Source: Bacteroidales bacterium
Lineage (GTDB): Bacteria; Bacteroidota; Bacteroidia; Bacteroidales; Muribaculaceae
Length of the DNA stretch: 57,363 bases
NCBI GenBank assembly: GCA_004552485.1
Contig: SFOH01000005.1
Coordinates: 1 to 57,363 of the forward strand
Direction: 5' to 3'
Shown: positions 7,882-15,624 of the stretch, piece after piece
How positions within the stretch are numbered: position 1 is the first letter of the stretch
Layout of the letters: each line of letters starts with the position of its first letter
The notes under the pieces: model-generated
Seen by the model: only the letters and a program-made list of their open reading frames with translations
Told to the model about the DNA's origin: nothing
Databases searched by the model: none
Program-made: the position numbers and the translations under genes

Positions 7882-10245
7882 TCAGCGGACGATGTACTTC
7901 TTGCCGGAGTGGATGTAGACGCCGGCGGGGAGGACGTCGCTGAGGGTGGCAGGGTCGAGTGCGTCGGCCACTTTCTGTCCCATGAGGTTATAGACGGGGG
8001 CGGAAGCGGCGGGCTTAGGGTCGGCAACGATGTCGGTGACACCGGCACCGGCTTTGGCGTCGAGGGTCCATGCCGAGAGCTGTTTCACGGAGACGGCGCC
8101 GTCGGAGAAGGCCTCAACACCGTCGGCATCGGCAGCCGTGGGGAAGACGCGGATGGACGAGGCCCACTTGTCGTTGATGAAGATGTCGAGGATGGAGTGG
8201 TCGATGAAGACGTTGATTTTAACCTCGGTGCCGCGTTTGATGAACTCGGGGAGCGGGAGGGTGTAGATGCCGTCATAGACGCCGCCGTCGTTGACGAGTC
8301 GCTCGAGGCGCGAGAAGTCGACTTTGACGGAGTTGGCGGAGGGGTTGTAGGTGATGGTGCCGGCGGCGGTGCCGTTCTTGAAGATGCGGAATCCGACGGG
8401 GTTGGCGTTCTTGGTGAAGACGGCGAGGAGTTCGACGGCGCGGCCGCTGACGGGTGAGAGCGATACGGTGCCGTTCATCTCAAAGTCGGTGCGCGAGAAG
8501 GTGGTGGCGGTGCGCAGGCCGGTGAGAGTGTGCCAGGGCTTCTGGACGAGCGAGCCGTCGTCGGCGAGACTCCACTCGCGGGGGAGCGAGTAGCAGTGGG
8601 CCCAGCCCAGGTTCCAGTTGTCGTCGGACGGGAGTTTGTCGGGGACGATGCCCATGGCGATGACGCGGCCGTCCTGAGGATAGATGGTGGGCGAGAGCAG
8701 GCCGAAACCGTCTCGCGAGTTGAGTTCGACGTTCTTGGAGGCCGTTGTGGCGGGGGCGAAAGTGCCGTCGGTGTTGATTGAGCCGGTCCAGTAGATGGTG
8801 CGCACGCCGGTGGATGTGCCTAAGGGCGTGGCGGTGAAGAGCCATCGTCCGTCGGGCATGCGGGTGATGTTGGGCATCTCCCAGAATGTGCCGTCGGCGT
8901 TGGCTGAGCTGCCGGTGAAGAAGAGCTTGCCGTCGTTCGACCAGGTCTTGGAGGCGGGGTCGTAGCGGTGGAGCGAGGTGGTGCCGACGCCGTCCTTGGA
9001 CGAGCCGACGATGATGTAGGCGTCACCGCCGGGAACGCGGAAGAAGTAGGGGTCGCGGAAGTCGTCGGTGAGGGTGCCGGGGCGGCCGTTGATGACGGGG
9101 TTTCCGGTCCACTTGTTCCAGTTGAGGAGCGTGGCGTCTGTGGGCGATGCGCCGTCAATGGTGGCGCGGGCGTAGTCGACGCCGGTGTAGATGATGGCGG
9201 GGAGGTTGCCGGTGATTTCGGGGTCGGTGAAGACGCATCCGCTCCAGCAGCCCTTGATGTCGTAGGCGGCACCGGGGGCGATGGCAATCTTCTCCTCGCG
9301 CCAGTCATAGAGGTTCTCGGAGGAGATGTGGCCCCAGTGGAGGCGTGCCATGTAGGGGCCGTTGGCGTTCTTCTGGAAGAAGACGTGGTAGCGGCCGTCG
9401 GAGTATGTCATGCCGTGGCACTCGTTGGTCCATGCCGTAGCGGGCATGCCGTGGAAGCGGGGACGCAGCAGGCTCTCGGCGTATCGCGAGGCGGGGATTT
9501 TGAGGTCGGCCTCGTTCTCGGCCTTGGCGTTGATTTCGTCGGCGGAGACGGCCTCGTTCCACACCTTCACCTCGTCGATGAGGCCGTTGAACGATGAGAG
9601 CAGGAAGGGGCCGGAGTAGTTGAGCAGCGAGCCGCGGCCCATGGTGAAGGCGCCGGCTTTGACGGCGACGGTGCCGTTGCAGCGCGAGGAGCCAACCTCC
9701 GTGCCGTTGTTGTAGAGCGTGACGCGGCGGGCGTCGGCGTCGACGACGGCCACGAGGTGGTTCCATGCGTAGACGGGCAGGGGCGTGGTGATGTCGATGT
9801 TGACGGGCCAGCCGCCGACGTAGGTGCGGAAGCTGTATCGGCCGTCGAAGCCGATGTAGAATCCGAAGCCGGTCTTGTCCGTCTCGTTGAGGCAGGTGAC
9901 GATGGGCGTCATCTCGGGCGTGTTCTGGTCAATCTTGATGATGGGATAGCACGGAACGGCCACCCACAGCGACACTGACATCTGACGCGAGCCTTCGGGG
10001 ACGATGTCGCCGACGGTGGCGTCGACCCACGAGGTGTAGCCGTCGAAGCGCAGCGCCTTGCCGGCGACGGCGCCGTCGACCTTCTCGGGGGCGAAGTGGC
10101 CCTCCACGCCGAAGCGCGAGCCGGAGACGACGTCCTGAATCTGGCCGGAGCGCACGTCCATCGGGAAGTGGGCCACCAGGTCGGCGCTGGCTGTCGTGGC
10201 GGCCATGCCGAGGGCGAGGGCGGTTATGGTTTTAAGATGTTTCAT
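7882..10245 (-). CDS. LamG-GH32 fructan hydrolase-like protein with atypical catalytic motif
   Basis: A 787-aa secreted protein: signal peptide (MKHLKTITALALGMAATTASA), a LamG/concanavalin-like domain about 22-240, a five-bladed GH32 region about 260-560, a GH32 C-terminal beta sandwich about 575-725 (VFIDHSILDIFIN), and a sorting-type tail (YNLMGQKVA ... PAGVYIHSGKKYIVR). GH32 landmarks are present but altered. The nucleophile motif, usually WMNDPNG, reads WTNECHG, with Glu275 in place of Asp. The RDP motif is intact (D398). The acid/base motif reads WEMPN (E456) rather than WECPD. It is last in the susC-led operon, 21 bases after the previous gene, so it may be the surface endo-acting fructanase or a binding protein derived from one. 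Family placement is solid; activity is uncertain. Confidence 0.85.
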   Translation of the reverse strand: MKHLKTITALALGMAATTASADLVAHFPMDVRSGQIQDVVSGSRFGVEGHFAPEKVDGAVAGKALRFDGYTSWVDATVGDIVPEGSRQMSVSLWVAVPCYPIIKIDQNTPEMTPIVTCLNETDKTGFGFYIGFDGRYSFRTYVGGWPVNIDITTPLPVYAWNHLVAVVDADARRVTLYNNGTEVGSSRCNGTVAVKAGAFTMGRGSLLNYSGPFLLSSFNGLIDEVKVWNEAVSADEINAKAENEADLKIPASRYAESLLRPRFHGMPATAWTNECHGMTYSDGRYHVFFQKNANGPYMARLHWGHISSENLYDWREEKIAIAPGAAYDIKGCWSGCVFTDPEITGNLPAIIYTGVDYARATIDGASPTDATLLNWNKWTGNPVINGRPGTLTDDFRDPYFFRVPGGDAYIIVGSSKDGVGTTSLHRYDPASKTWSNDGKLFFTGSSANADGTFWEMPNITRMPDGRWLFTATPLGTSTGVRTIYWTGSINTDGTFAPATTASKNVELNSRDGFGLLSPTIYPQDGRVIAMGIVPDKLPSDDNWNLGWAHCYSLPREWSLADDGSLVQKPWHTLTGLRTATTFSRTDFEMNGTVSLSPVSGRAVELLAVFTKNANPVGFRIFKNGTAAGTITYNPSANSVKVDFSRLERLVNDGGVYDGIYTLPLPEFIKRGTEVKINVFIDHSILDIFINDKWASSIRVFPTAADADGVEAFSDGAVSVKQLSAWTLDAKAGAGVTDIVADPKPAASAPVYNLMGQKVADALDPATLSDVLPAGVYIHSGKKYIVR

Positions 10246-10266
10246 TGCGGTGTATAGGGGGGGTGA

Positions 10267-11355
10267 TTATTTTACGAGGACCTTGGAGGCCGTATTGCCC
10301 TGGCGACGGATGTAGAGGCCGGGGGCGAGGCTTTCGGCATTGACCTGCACGCCCTGGAGGTTGAAGTAGGAGACGGGGGCGTCGGCATCGGTGTCGGCTG
10401 TTATGTCGGCGACACCGGCCAATGCGGTCTGTTTCTGCAGGTAGGTGATGGTGTTGGCGGTGAGCTTGCGGTGGTTGTCGGCGAAGGCGTTGGTGCCGTT
10501 GCGGGGCGACCATTCGCAGCAGGCGAGGCCGTTGGCGATGACGGTGCCCTTGACGGAGGCGGTGGGCAGGAATTCGACGACGCCGGCGACGGCATAATCC
10601 TGGACGTGGCCCCAGGTGCCGATGACGAGGGCGGTGTTGTCGCGCTCGAACTTCACGACGGTGTTAGCGCCCTCCGAGGTGTACTGATAGGCGTTGAGGT
10701 CCCAGCAGCAGTTGTGGTCTTCGCGCCACATCTCGGCGCCGGTGCCGGTGCCTTCCATGGGGAAGTTGTCGATGGGAGGATTGTAGGTGTCGCCATGTTC
10801 GAGGCCGGCGTAGATGTCGTGGGTGCGGCGGTCATAGTACTGCGAAGCGTCCTGGTCGCGGTTGTCGGGGTTGAGCTGCCAGTAGCCGATCTGAGCGTTG
10901 AGGGCCCACACGTCGGTGCCCTTGCCGCCGTCGCCGTCACCATAGATGTTGGGGTCGAACTTGGCGTCGATGCGACCGATGCGGCTGAGCATCTGCGTGG
11001 CGTGCTTGGTGAGCAGGACGGAGCCGCCGTCGGCGAGGTACTGACGGATGGCGTCGAGGGTGGCCTGAGCGGTGAAGGCGGCGGGGAGATTGCCCTTGCC
11101 GGTGTTCAGACGGTCGATGTTGATCCACAGGCAGTCGATGTCCTTGGCGTTGATCTTCGTGGCGGCATCGGCGGGCGTGATGAGTTCGGCGTCCTTGACG
11201 TTGAGCGAGAACCAGCGTGCGGCTTCGTATTCCTGGTAGTTGTCGATGGCGTCGAGGCTGTTGTAGCCAATCAGCATTGCGGGGTGAGCGGCATAAGCGC
11301 CGGCGGCGGTGAGGACTGCGGCGGCAGCAATAGCGTTTCTAAGTATAGCTTTCAT
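10267..11355 (-). CDS. DUF4960-type secreted protein, paralog 2 of the fructan locus
   Basis: A 362-aa exported protein: signal peptide ending AGAYA, then one DUF4960-like domain (about 24-315) as found in the levan-binding surface protein BT1761. Conserved stretches include GGKGTDVWALNAQIGYWQL, REDHNCCWDLNAY and GTWGHVQDYAVAGVVEF. It lacks the lipobox and FN3 region of the larger homolog at 12683-13876, and ends in a sorting-type tail (YFNLQGVQV ... APGLYIRRQG ... SKVLVK). Its middle is nearly identical in DNA to the next paralog upstream (11396-12535), so duplication or gene conversion is recent. Probably a fructan-binding surface protein; the fold looks alpha/beta, perhaps class I amidotransferase-like, with no catalytic residues I can defend. 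Confidence 0.75.
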   Translation of the reverse strand: MKAILRNAIAAAAVLTAAGAYAAHPAMLIGYNSLDAIDNYQEYEAARWFSLNVKDAELITPADAATKINAKDIDCLWINIDRLNTGKGNLPAAFTAQATLDAIRQYLADGGSVLLTKHATQMLSRIGRIDAKFDPNIYGDGDGGKGTDVWALNAQIGYWQLNPDNRDQDASQYYDRRTHDIYAGLEHGDTYNPPIDNFPMEGTGTGAEMWREDHNCCWDLNAYQYTSEGANTVVKFERDNTALVIGTWGHVQDYAVAGVVEFLPTASVKGTVIANGLACCEWSPRNGTNAFADNHRKLTANTITYLQKQTALAGVADITADTDADAPVSYFNLQGVQVNAESLAPGLYIRRQGNTASKVLVK

Positions 11356-11395
11356 AGCGTTTGGGGGGGGATATTGATTGTTCGTTTGGAGATGT

Positions 11396-12535
11396 TTATC
11401 GGATAATAACTTTTGAGACGTTGCTGCCGCAGCGGCGGATATAGAGACCGGGAGCGGGGTTGCCGTTCACTTCCGTGCCCTGCATTGTGTAATAGACGAC
11501 GGCAGCGGCGGAGTCGTTTTCGGCATCGGCTGTGATGTCAGTTACGCCGCTTGATTTCAGCTTTGAGCGAAGATAGAATATTATGTTGGCGGTGAGCTTC
11601 TGAAGATTGTTGTGGAAGGCGTTTGTGCCGGTACGGGGAGCCCACTCGCAGCAGGCGAGGCCGTTGGCTATGACAGCGCCCTGCGTACCGTCGCCCTCAG
11701 CACTACCTACACGTGAGCGAACTGACAGGGGCTGCTTGGGAGCATAGAACTCGACGACGCCGGCAACGGCATAGTCCTGGACGTGACCCCAGGTGCCGAT
11801 AACACGCGAATTGGTCTCCTTCTCAAATTTCTCGACTGTGTTGGCTCCGTCGGCTGTGAACTGATAAGCGTTGAGGTCCCAGCAGCAGTTGTGGTCTTCG
11901 CGCCAAATCTCGGCGCCGGTGCCGGTGCCTTCCATGGGGAAGTTGTCGATAGGAGGGTTGTAAGTGTCGCCGTGTTCGAGGTCGGCATAGATGGCATGGG
12001 TGCGGTGGTCGTAGTACTGCTCGGGGCGGTGCTCATCCTTGTTGTCGGGGTTGAGTTGCCAGTAGCCGATCTGAGCGTTGAGGGCCCACACATCGGTGCC
12101 CTTTCCGCCCTCTCCGTTGCCGAAGATGTTGGGGTCGAATTTAGCGTCGATGCGGCCGATTTTACTAAGCATCAGCGTGGCATGCTTTGAGAGGTAGATA
12201 TTGCCGCCTTCGGCAATGAATTCGGCAAGGGCTTTGTATGTGGCCTCAGGCAGCAGAGCCTTGATGTCCGCAGGCGTCATGTTTAGGCGGTCGAGATGAA
12301 TCCAGATGCAGTCGACGTTCTGCACGTTGATGTCGAGATTTGCTTCGGGAGTGATAAACACACCTTCGGGATAGGTTGCGCGGAACCATGCGGCGGCAGC
12401 GCGCTCCTGGTCGTTGAGATTGTCAATGTTGTCGTCTGTCACCAGCATGGCGGGGTGTGTGGTTGCCTCGGCAGAAGCAACGACAGCGGTGAGGACCATG
12501 ACTGAGGCCAGCGTATTGCGTAAAAATTTATTCAT
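11396..12535 (-). CDS. DUF4960-type secreted protein, paralog 1 of the fructan locus
   Basis: A 379-aa exported protein. I chose the start MNKFLRNTLASV at 12535 because it begins a normal signal peptide (cleavage after ASAEA); the frame runs 23 codons further upstream, but that stretch overlaps the terminator-like hairpin at 12571-12602. One DUF4960-like domain follows, with GRIDAKFDPNIFGNGEGG, REDHNCCWDLNAYQ and GTWGHVQDYAVAGVVEF, and a sorting-type tail (YYTMQGTEV ... APGLYIRRCG ... SKVIIR). It carries a short insertion (KQPLSVRSRVGSAEGDG, about residue 279) missing from the downstream paralog. Probable role: accessory fructan binding at the cell surface. Confidence 0.75.
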   Translation of the reverse strand: MNKFLRNTLASVMVLTAVVASAEATTHPAMLVTDDNIDNLNDQERAAAAWFRATYPEGVFITPEANLDINVQNVDCIWIHLDRLNMTPADIKALLPEATYKALAEFIAEGGNIYLSKHATLMLSKIGRIDAKFDPNIFGNGEGGKGTDVWALNAQIGYWQLNPDNKDEHRPEQYYDHRTHAIYADLEHGDTYNPPIDNFPMEGTGTGAEIWREDHNCCWDLNAYQFTADGANTVEKFEKETNSRVIGTWGHVQDYAVAGVVEFYAPKQPLSVRSRVGSAEGDGTQGAVIANGLACCEWAPRTGTNAFHNNLQKLTANIIFYLRSKLKSSGVTDITADAENDSAAAVVYYTMQGTEVNGNPAPGLYIRRCGSNVSKVIIR

Positions 12536-12545
12536 AGCGAGACAG

Positions 12546-12602
12546 ATTGTTTTTTGGAAAAAGAGGGAAAGCCGCCCCGACCCGGGTGTGAGTCGGGGCG
12601 GC
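12546..12602 (-). terminator. Intrinsic terminator or attenuator inside the fructan operon
   Basis: Read on the minus strand: GCCGCCCCGAC, a 10-base loop, GTCGGGGCGGC, then TTTCCCTCTTTTTCC. The 11-bp perfect GC stem (12571-12581 with 12592-12602) plus T-rich tail lies between the binding lipoprotein gene and the two paralogs. I see no TAnnTTTG promoter between it and the next start, so downstream genes probably depend on read-through. Confidence 0.65.
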
Positions 12603-12682
12603 ATCCCTGCGGTTGAATTTCTATTGTTGTTTGTTAATTATCAACTTTGGTCAGAGGAGAGAGGGGTGGGTTGAACGGGGAA

Positions 12683-13876
12683 TTACTGGAGGTAGCTGAT
12701 GATGTTGGTGGTCAGCTGCTCGACGTTGTGCTGGTAGATGTTGGCGCCGGAGTTCTGATTCCACTCGTAGGCGGCGAAACCGTTGGCGATGCAGCGGCCG
12801 TGGCTCTCGGTGGCGAAGAAGTCGACGAGGCCGGCTACGCAGTGGTCACGCACGTGTCCCCAGGTGGCGAGCACCATAGAGTTGGTGACTTTCTCGAAGT
12901 TGGCGATTACGTCGCGCTCGGAGCCTTTGCCATAGATGTTGCAGTCCCACATGCAGTTGTGGTCCTCACGCTGGCCGGGGCCGATGAGGGGCAGCGAGTT
13001 GTAGCCGTAGCCGTTGGGGTCTTCGAGGACGCAGTCTTTGAAGATTGCGTGGGCGGTGCGGTCGTAGAAGCCCTGGTCGGAGCCGTTGCGGAAGTCCCAG
13101 CCCAGGTAGGGGTTGATGGTCCACACGTCTGTGCCTGAGCCGCCGTTGCCGTTGCCGAAGAGCGAGGGAGCCATGTTCTCGGGCACGAAGCCGAGGGGCG
13201 CGGTGAGCTGGGTGGCCATGTTGGAGAGGTAGATCGAGCCACCGTTTGCGGAGTAGTCCTTGAGGGCGTTGATGGTTGCCTCGTCGGCGAGGCCGCCGGG
13301 AAGGTTCTGGACGCCGTACTGGAGGCCAACGCGGTCAACCATGATCCAGATGACGGAGACGATGTCGGGGTCGAGGGAGGCGATGTCGGTGGTGTGGATG
13401 AACTGGGTGTTGGGCTGTTTGGCGAACCACTCGGCGGCGGCGCGCTCGTCGTCGTCGGGGAGGGCGGCGGCGTTGTCGGCCAGGAGCAGGAAGGCGGCCT
13501 TGGAGGCCACGAAGGGCACGCGGGTCACAACGGAAGCGCCTTCGGAGACATACTTGCTGTCATATTCGACTTTGACGGTGTAGACCAGGTCGCGGTCCAT
13601 GGGCTGACCCTTGAGGACGCAAGAGGTGGCTGAAGCGGGGAGGACGGTGGGGTTGCCGTTGTCGCAGCTGACTTTCACGGCCGTGATGCCGGCCTGTGAG
13701 GGCAGTGTCCAGGTGAGGGTGACGGTGCGGCCCTGCACGGAGGCCTGCACGTCGCTGGCTTTGGCCAGGGCGGGCAGCTCGGGATAGCCCTTGGGCTCAT
13801 AGTCTGAGCAGGCGCTCAGCAGGCCGATGACTGCGACGGTGAGCACGGCCAGTATGTAGGATGATAACTTTTTCAT
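12683..13876 (-). CDS. Surface glycan-binding lipoprotein, FN3 plus DUF4960 (BT1761-like)
   Basis: A 397-aa lipoprotein: signal peptide with lipobox LLSAC (Cys23), an FN3-like domain about 38-122 (VQGRTVTLTWTLPS), then a DUF4960-like domain about 125-397 with GGSGTDVWTINPYLGW, REDHNCMWDCNIYG and ATWGHVRDHCVAGLVDFF. It directly follows susD (42-base gap), the usual place for the surface glycan-binding protein of a Bacteroidales polysaccharide locus; the levan-binding protein BT1761 is the closest known analog. Expected role: outer-leaflet capture of fructan for the SusCD porter. Unlike the two downstream paralogs it has a lipid anchor and no sorting tail. Confidence 0.82.
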   Translation of the reverse strand: MKKLSSYILAVLTVAVIGLLSACSDYEPKGYPELPALAKASDVQASVQGRTVTLTWTLPSQAGITAVKVSCDNGNPTVLPASATSCVLKGQPMDRDLVYTVKVEYDSKYVSEGASVVTRVPFVASKAAFLLLADNAAALPDDDERAAAEWFAKQPNTQFIHTTDIASLDPDIVSVIWIMVDRVGLQYGVQNLPGGLADEATINALKDYSANGGSIYLSNMATQLTAPLGFVPENMAPSLFGNGNGGSGTDVWTINPYLGWDFRNGSDQGFYDRTAHAIFKDCVLEDPNGYGYNSLPLIGPGQREDHNCMWDCNIYGKGSERDVIANFEKVTNSMVLATWGHVRDHCVAGLVDFFATESHGRCIANGFAAYEWNQNSGANIYQHNVEQLTTNIISYLQ

Positions 13877-13918
13877 TTTAGTGGGTGATGAATAGTGAGT
13901 TAGTGATTAGTGAGAGGG

Positions 13919-15595
13919 TCACTTGTAGATGTCGCCGGCGTTGTCGACCTGGTTAACGGGGATGGGCAGGTAGATTTCGCTTTCGGTGAGGTTGGCGCCC
14001 TGATAGTAGGAGTGGATCTTCACCTCGGAGGCATAGTAATTGTTCATAGTCTCCACGACGTTGCCCCAGCGGACGAGGTCGAACCAGCGGTGGCCTTCCA
14101 TGGCCAGCTCGATGCGGCGCTCCATGCGGACGGCGCGGCGTGCATAGTCCTGGTTCCAGCCGGCGGCGGGATATTCGGCGCAGGCGTAGTTGGCGATGGC
14201 GGGGTTGCAGTCGACGGGCGAGTAGGCGGGGTCTACGGAGGCAGCGGCGCGACGGCGGATCTGGTTGATGAGGTCGCGGGCTTCGTCAAGGTTGCGGTTG
14301 AGCTCGATGAGGGCTTCGGCACGCATGAGCATCACGTCGGCGTAGCGGATGAGGCTCCAGTTGAGCGAGGAAGCGCCCCAGGGCACGATGCCGGGTTTGC
14401 AGTAGGGCGACTCGGGAGCGGTGTAGGGCTTTTTGCCGGAATACTGGCCGTAGAGCTCGAGGTTGCGGCACCAGTGCTCGTTGTACATGTGACCGCGCCA
14501 GGGCATGCCGATGCGGCCGAGGGTGAAGTCGAGACGGGGGTCTACGTTGCCTTCGTAGTCGGCGCCGTCGACGTTCTCGTCGTTGAAGGAGCCGTCAAGG
14601 AAGGGCAGGCCGTTCTTGTCGGTGCGGAAGGCGTTGACAAGGTTTTGTGAGGCGAGGTAGAAGTCGTCGCCGTTGCCGTAGAGGTTGCCCTCGGACCATG
14701 TGCAGTTCAGACAGTTGTTGAAGTTGTACTGGTCGGGAGCCTGGGCCGATGAGAACTGGATGGACATCACGGCCTCGTACATGTTGTTGTACTCGGGCTT
14801 GGACATATCCAGGAAGTTGGGATAGAGCTCGTACTTGTGGGAGTCGATGACGTAGCCGGCATACTCGGCGGCCTCTTCCCATGAGGAGGTGAACAGGTCG
14901 ACGCGGGCGAGGATGGCGGCGGCGACATAGCGGTTGAAGCGGCCTACCTGTGTCTGGGTGGCGGGCAGGGCGGCATAGGCGTTGCGCAGGTCTTCTTTGA
15001 TGAACTCGGCAATCTGGTCGCGGGTGTACTGGTCGGCGCGGCACGATGACGGGTCAACGACGGTCTCGTCGAAGTAGGGGAACTTCTGGAAGATGCGGAG
15101 CATGTCGAAGTAGTAGTAGGCGCGCAGCGTCTTCATCTCGGCGATGAACGAACCGCGGTTGGCGTCGGAGATCGACGAGGAGTTCTCGATGGAGCGGATG
15201 GCTGTGTTGCAGCGTGCGATGGAGTAGTAGTTGTTGCGCCATTTGAAGTTGGCGATATCGTTGTCGGACTGCACGTTGCCGACTTCAAGCTGGTGCATGT
15301 AGCCCTCCATGGTCACGCCGTCGCCGCCCTTCAGGGCATCGTCGGAGCGGACATCGAAGACCCAGTTGTTGATGGGGCCGGCAAACGACTCGTTGTTGCC
15401 GAAGTAGTGGCAGAGCAGGGTTGCGTAGGCGCTGACCATGAGGTCCGTGGCCTCGTCATCGCCAATCTGCTTGTCGGTGAAAGTGCCCTGCGGCTTGGTG
15501 TCCAGCAGGTCGTCGCAGGAAACGGTGGCCAGAGCCATCGAGGTGACGGCGGCGGAGAGCAGGACGTTCTTTATGATGGTTTTGAAACTTTTCAT
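13919..15595 (-). CDS. SusD-family nutrient-binding lipoprotein
   Basis: A 558-aa outer-membrane lipoprotein. Signal peptide with Cys27 in VSCDDLLDTKPQG, the hallmark N-terminus of RagB/SusD proteins; a TPR-rich helical core follows (RAYYYFDMLRIFQKFPYFDE and, near the C-terminus, RMERRIELAMEGHRWFDLVRW). It lies 29 bases after susC in the same operon. Its job is to form the lid of the SusC transporter and bind the oligosaccharide; fructan specificity is inferred from the neighbouring GH32 genes. Confidence 0.95.
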   Translation of the reverse strand: MKSFKTIIKNVLLSAAVTSMALATVSCDDLLDTKPQGTFTDKQIGDDEATDLMVSAYATLLCHYFGNNESFAGPINNWVFDVRSDDALKGGDGVTMEGYMHQLEVGNVQSDNDIANFKWRNNYYSIARCNTAIRSIENSSSISDANRGSFIAEMKTLRAYYYFDMLRIFQKFPYFDETVVDPSSCRADQYTRDQIAEFIKEDLRNAYAALPATQTQVGRFNRYVAAAILARVDLFTSSWEEAAEYAGYVIDSHKYELYPNFLDMSKPEYNNMYEAVMSIQFSSAQAPDQYNFNNCLNCTWSEGNLYGNGDDFYLASQNLVNAFRTDKNGLPFLDGSFNDENVDGADYEGNVDPRLDFTLGRIGMPWRGHMYNEHWCRNLELYGQYSGKKPYTAPESPYCKPGIVPWGASSLNWSLIRYADVMLMRAEALIELNRNLDEARDLINQIRRRAAASVDPAYSPVDCNPAIANYACAEYPAAGWNQDYARRAVRMERRIELAMEGHRWFDLVRWGNVVETMNNYYASEVKIHSYYQGANLTESEIYLPIPVNQVDNAGDIYK

Positions 15596-15624
15596 AATGG
15601 GAAAATTGTGAGAAGGGATGGTGA

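Noticed and set aside
12536..12604. N-terminal extension MPPRLTPGSGRLSLFF of the DUF4960 paralog
   Set aside because: It overlaps a terminator-like hairpin and puts charged residues before a complete signal peptide starting at 12535.
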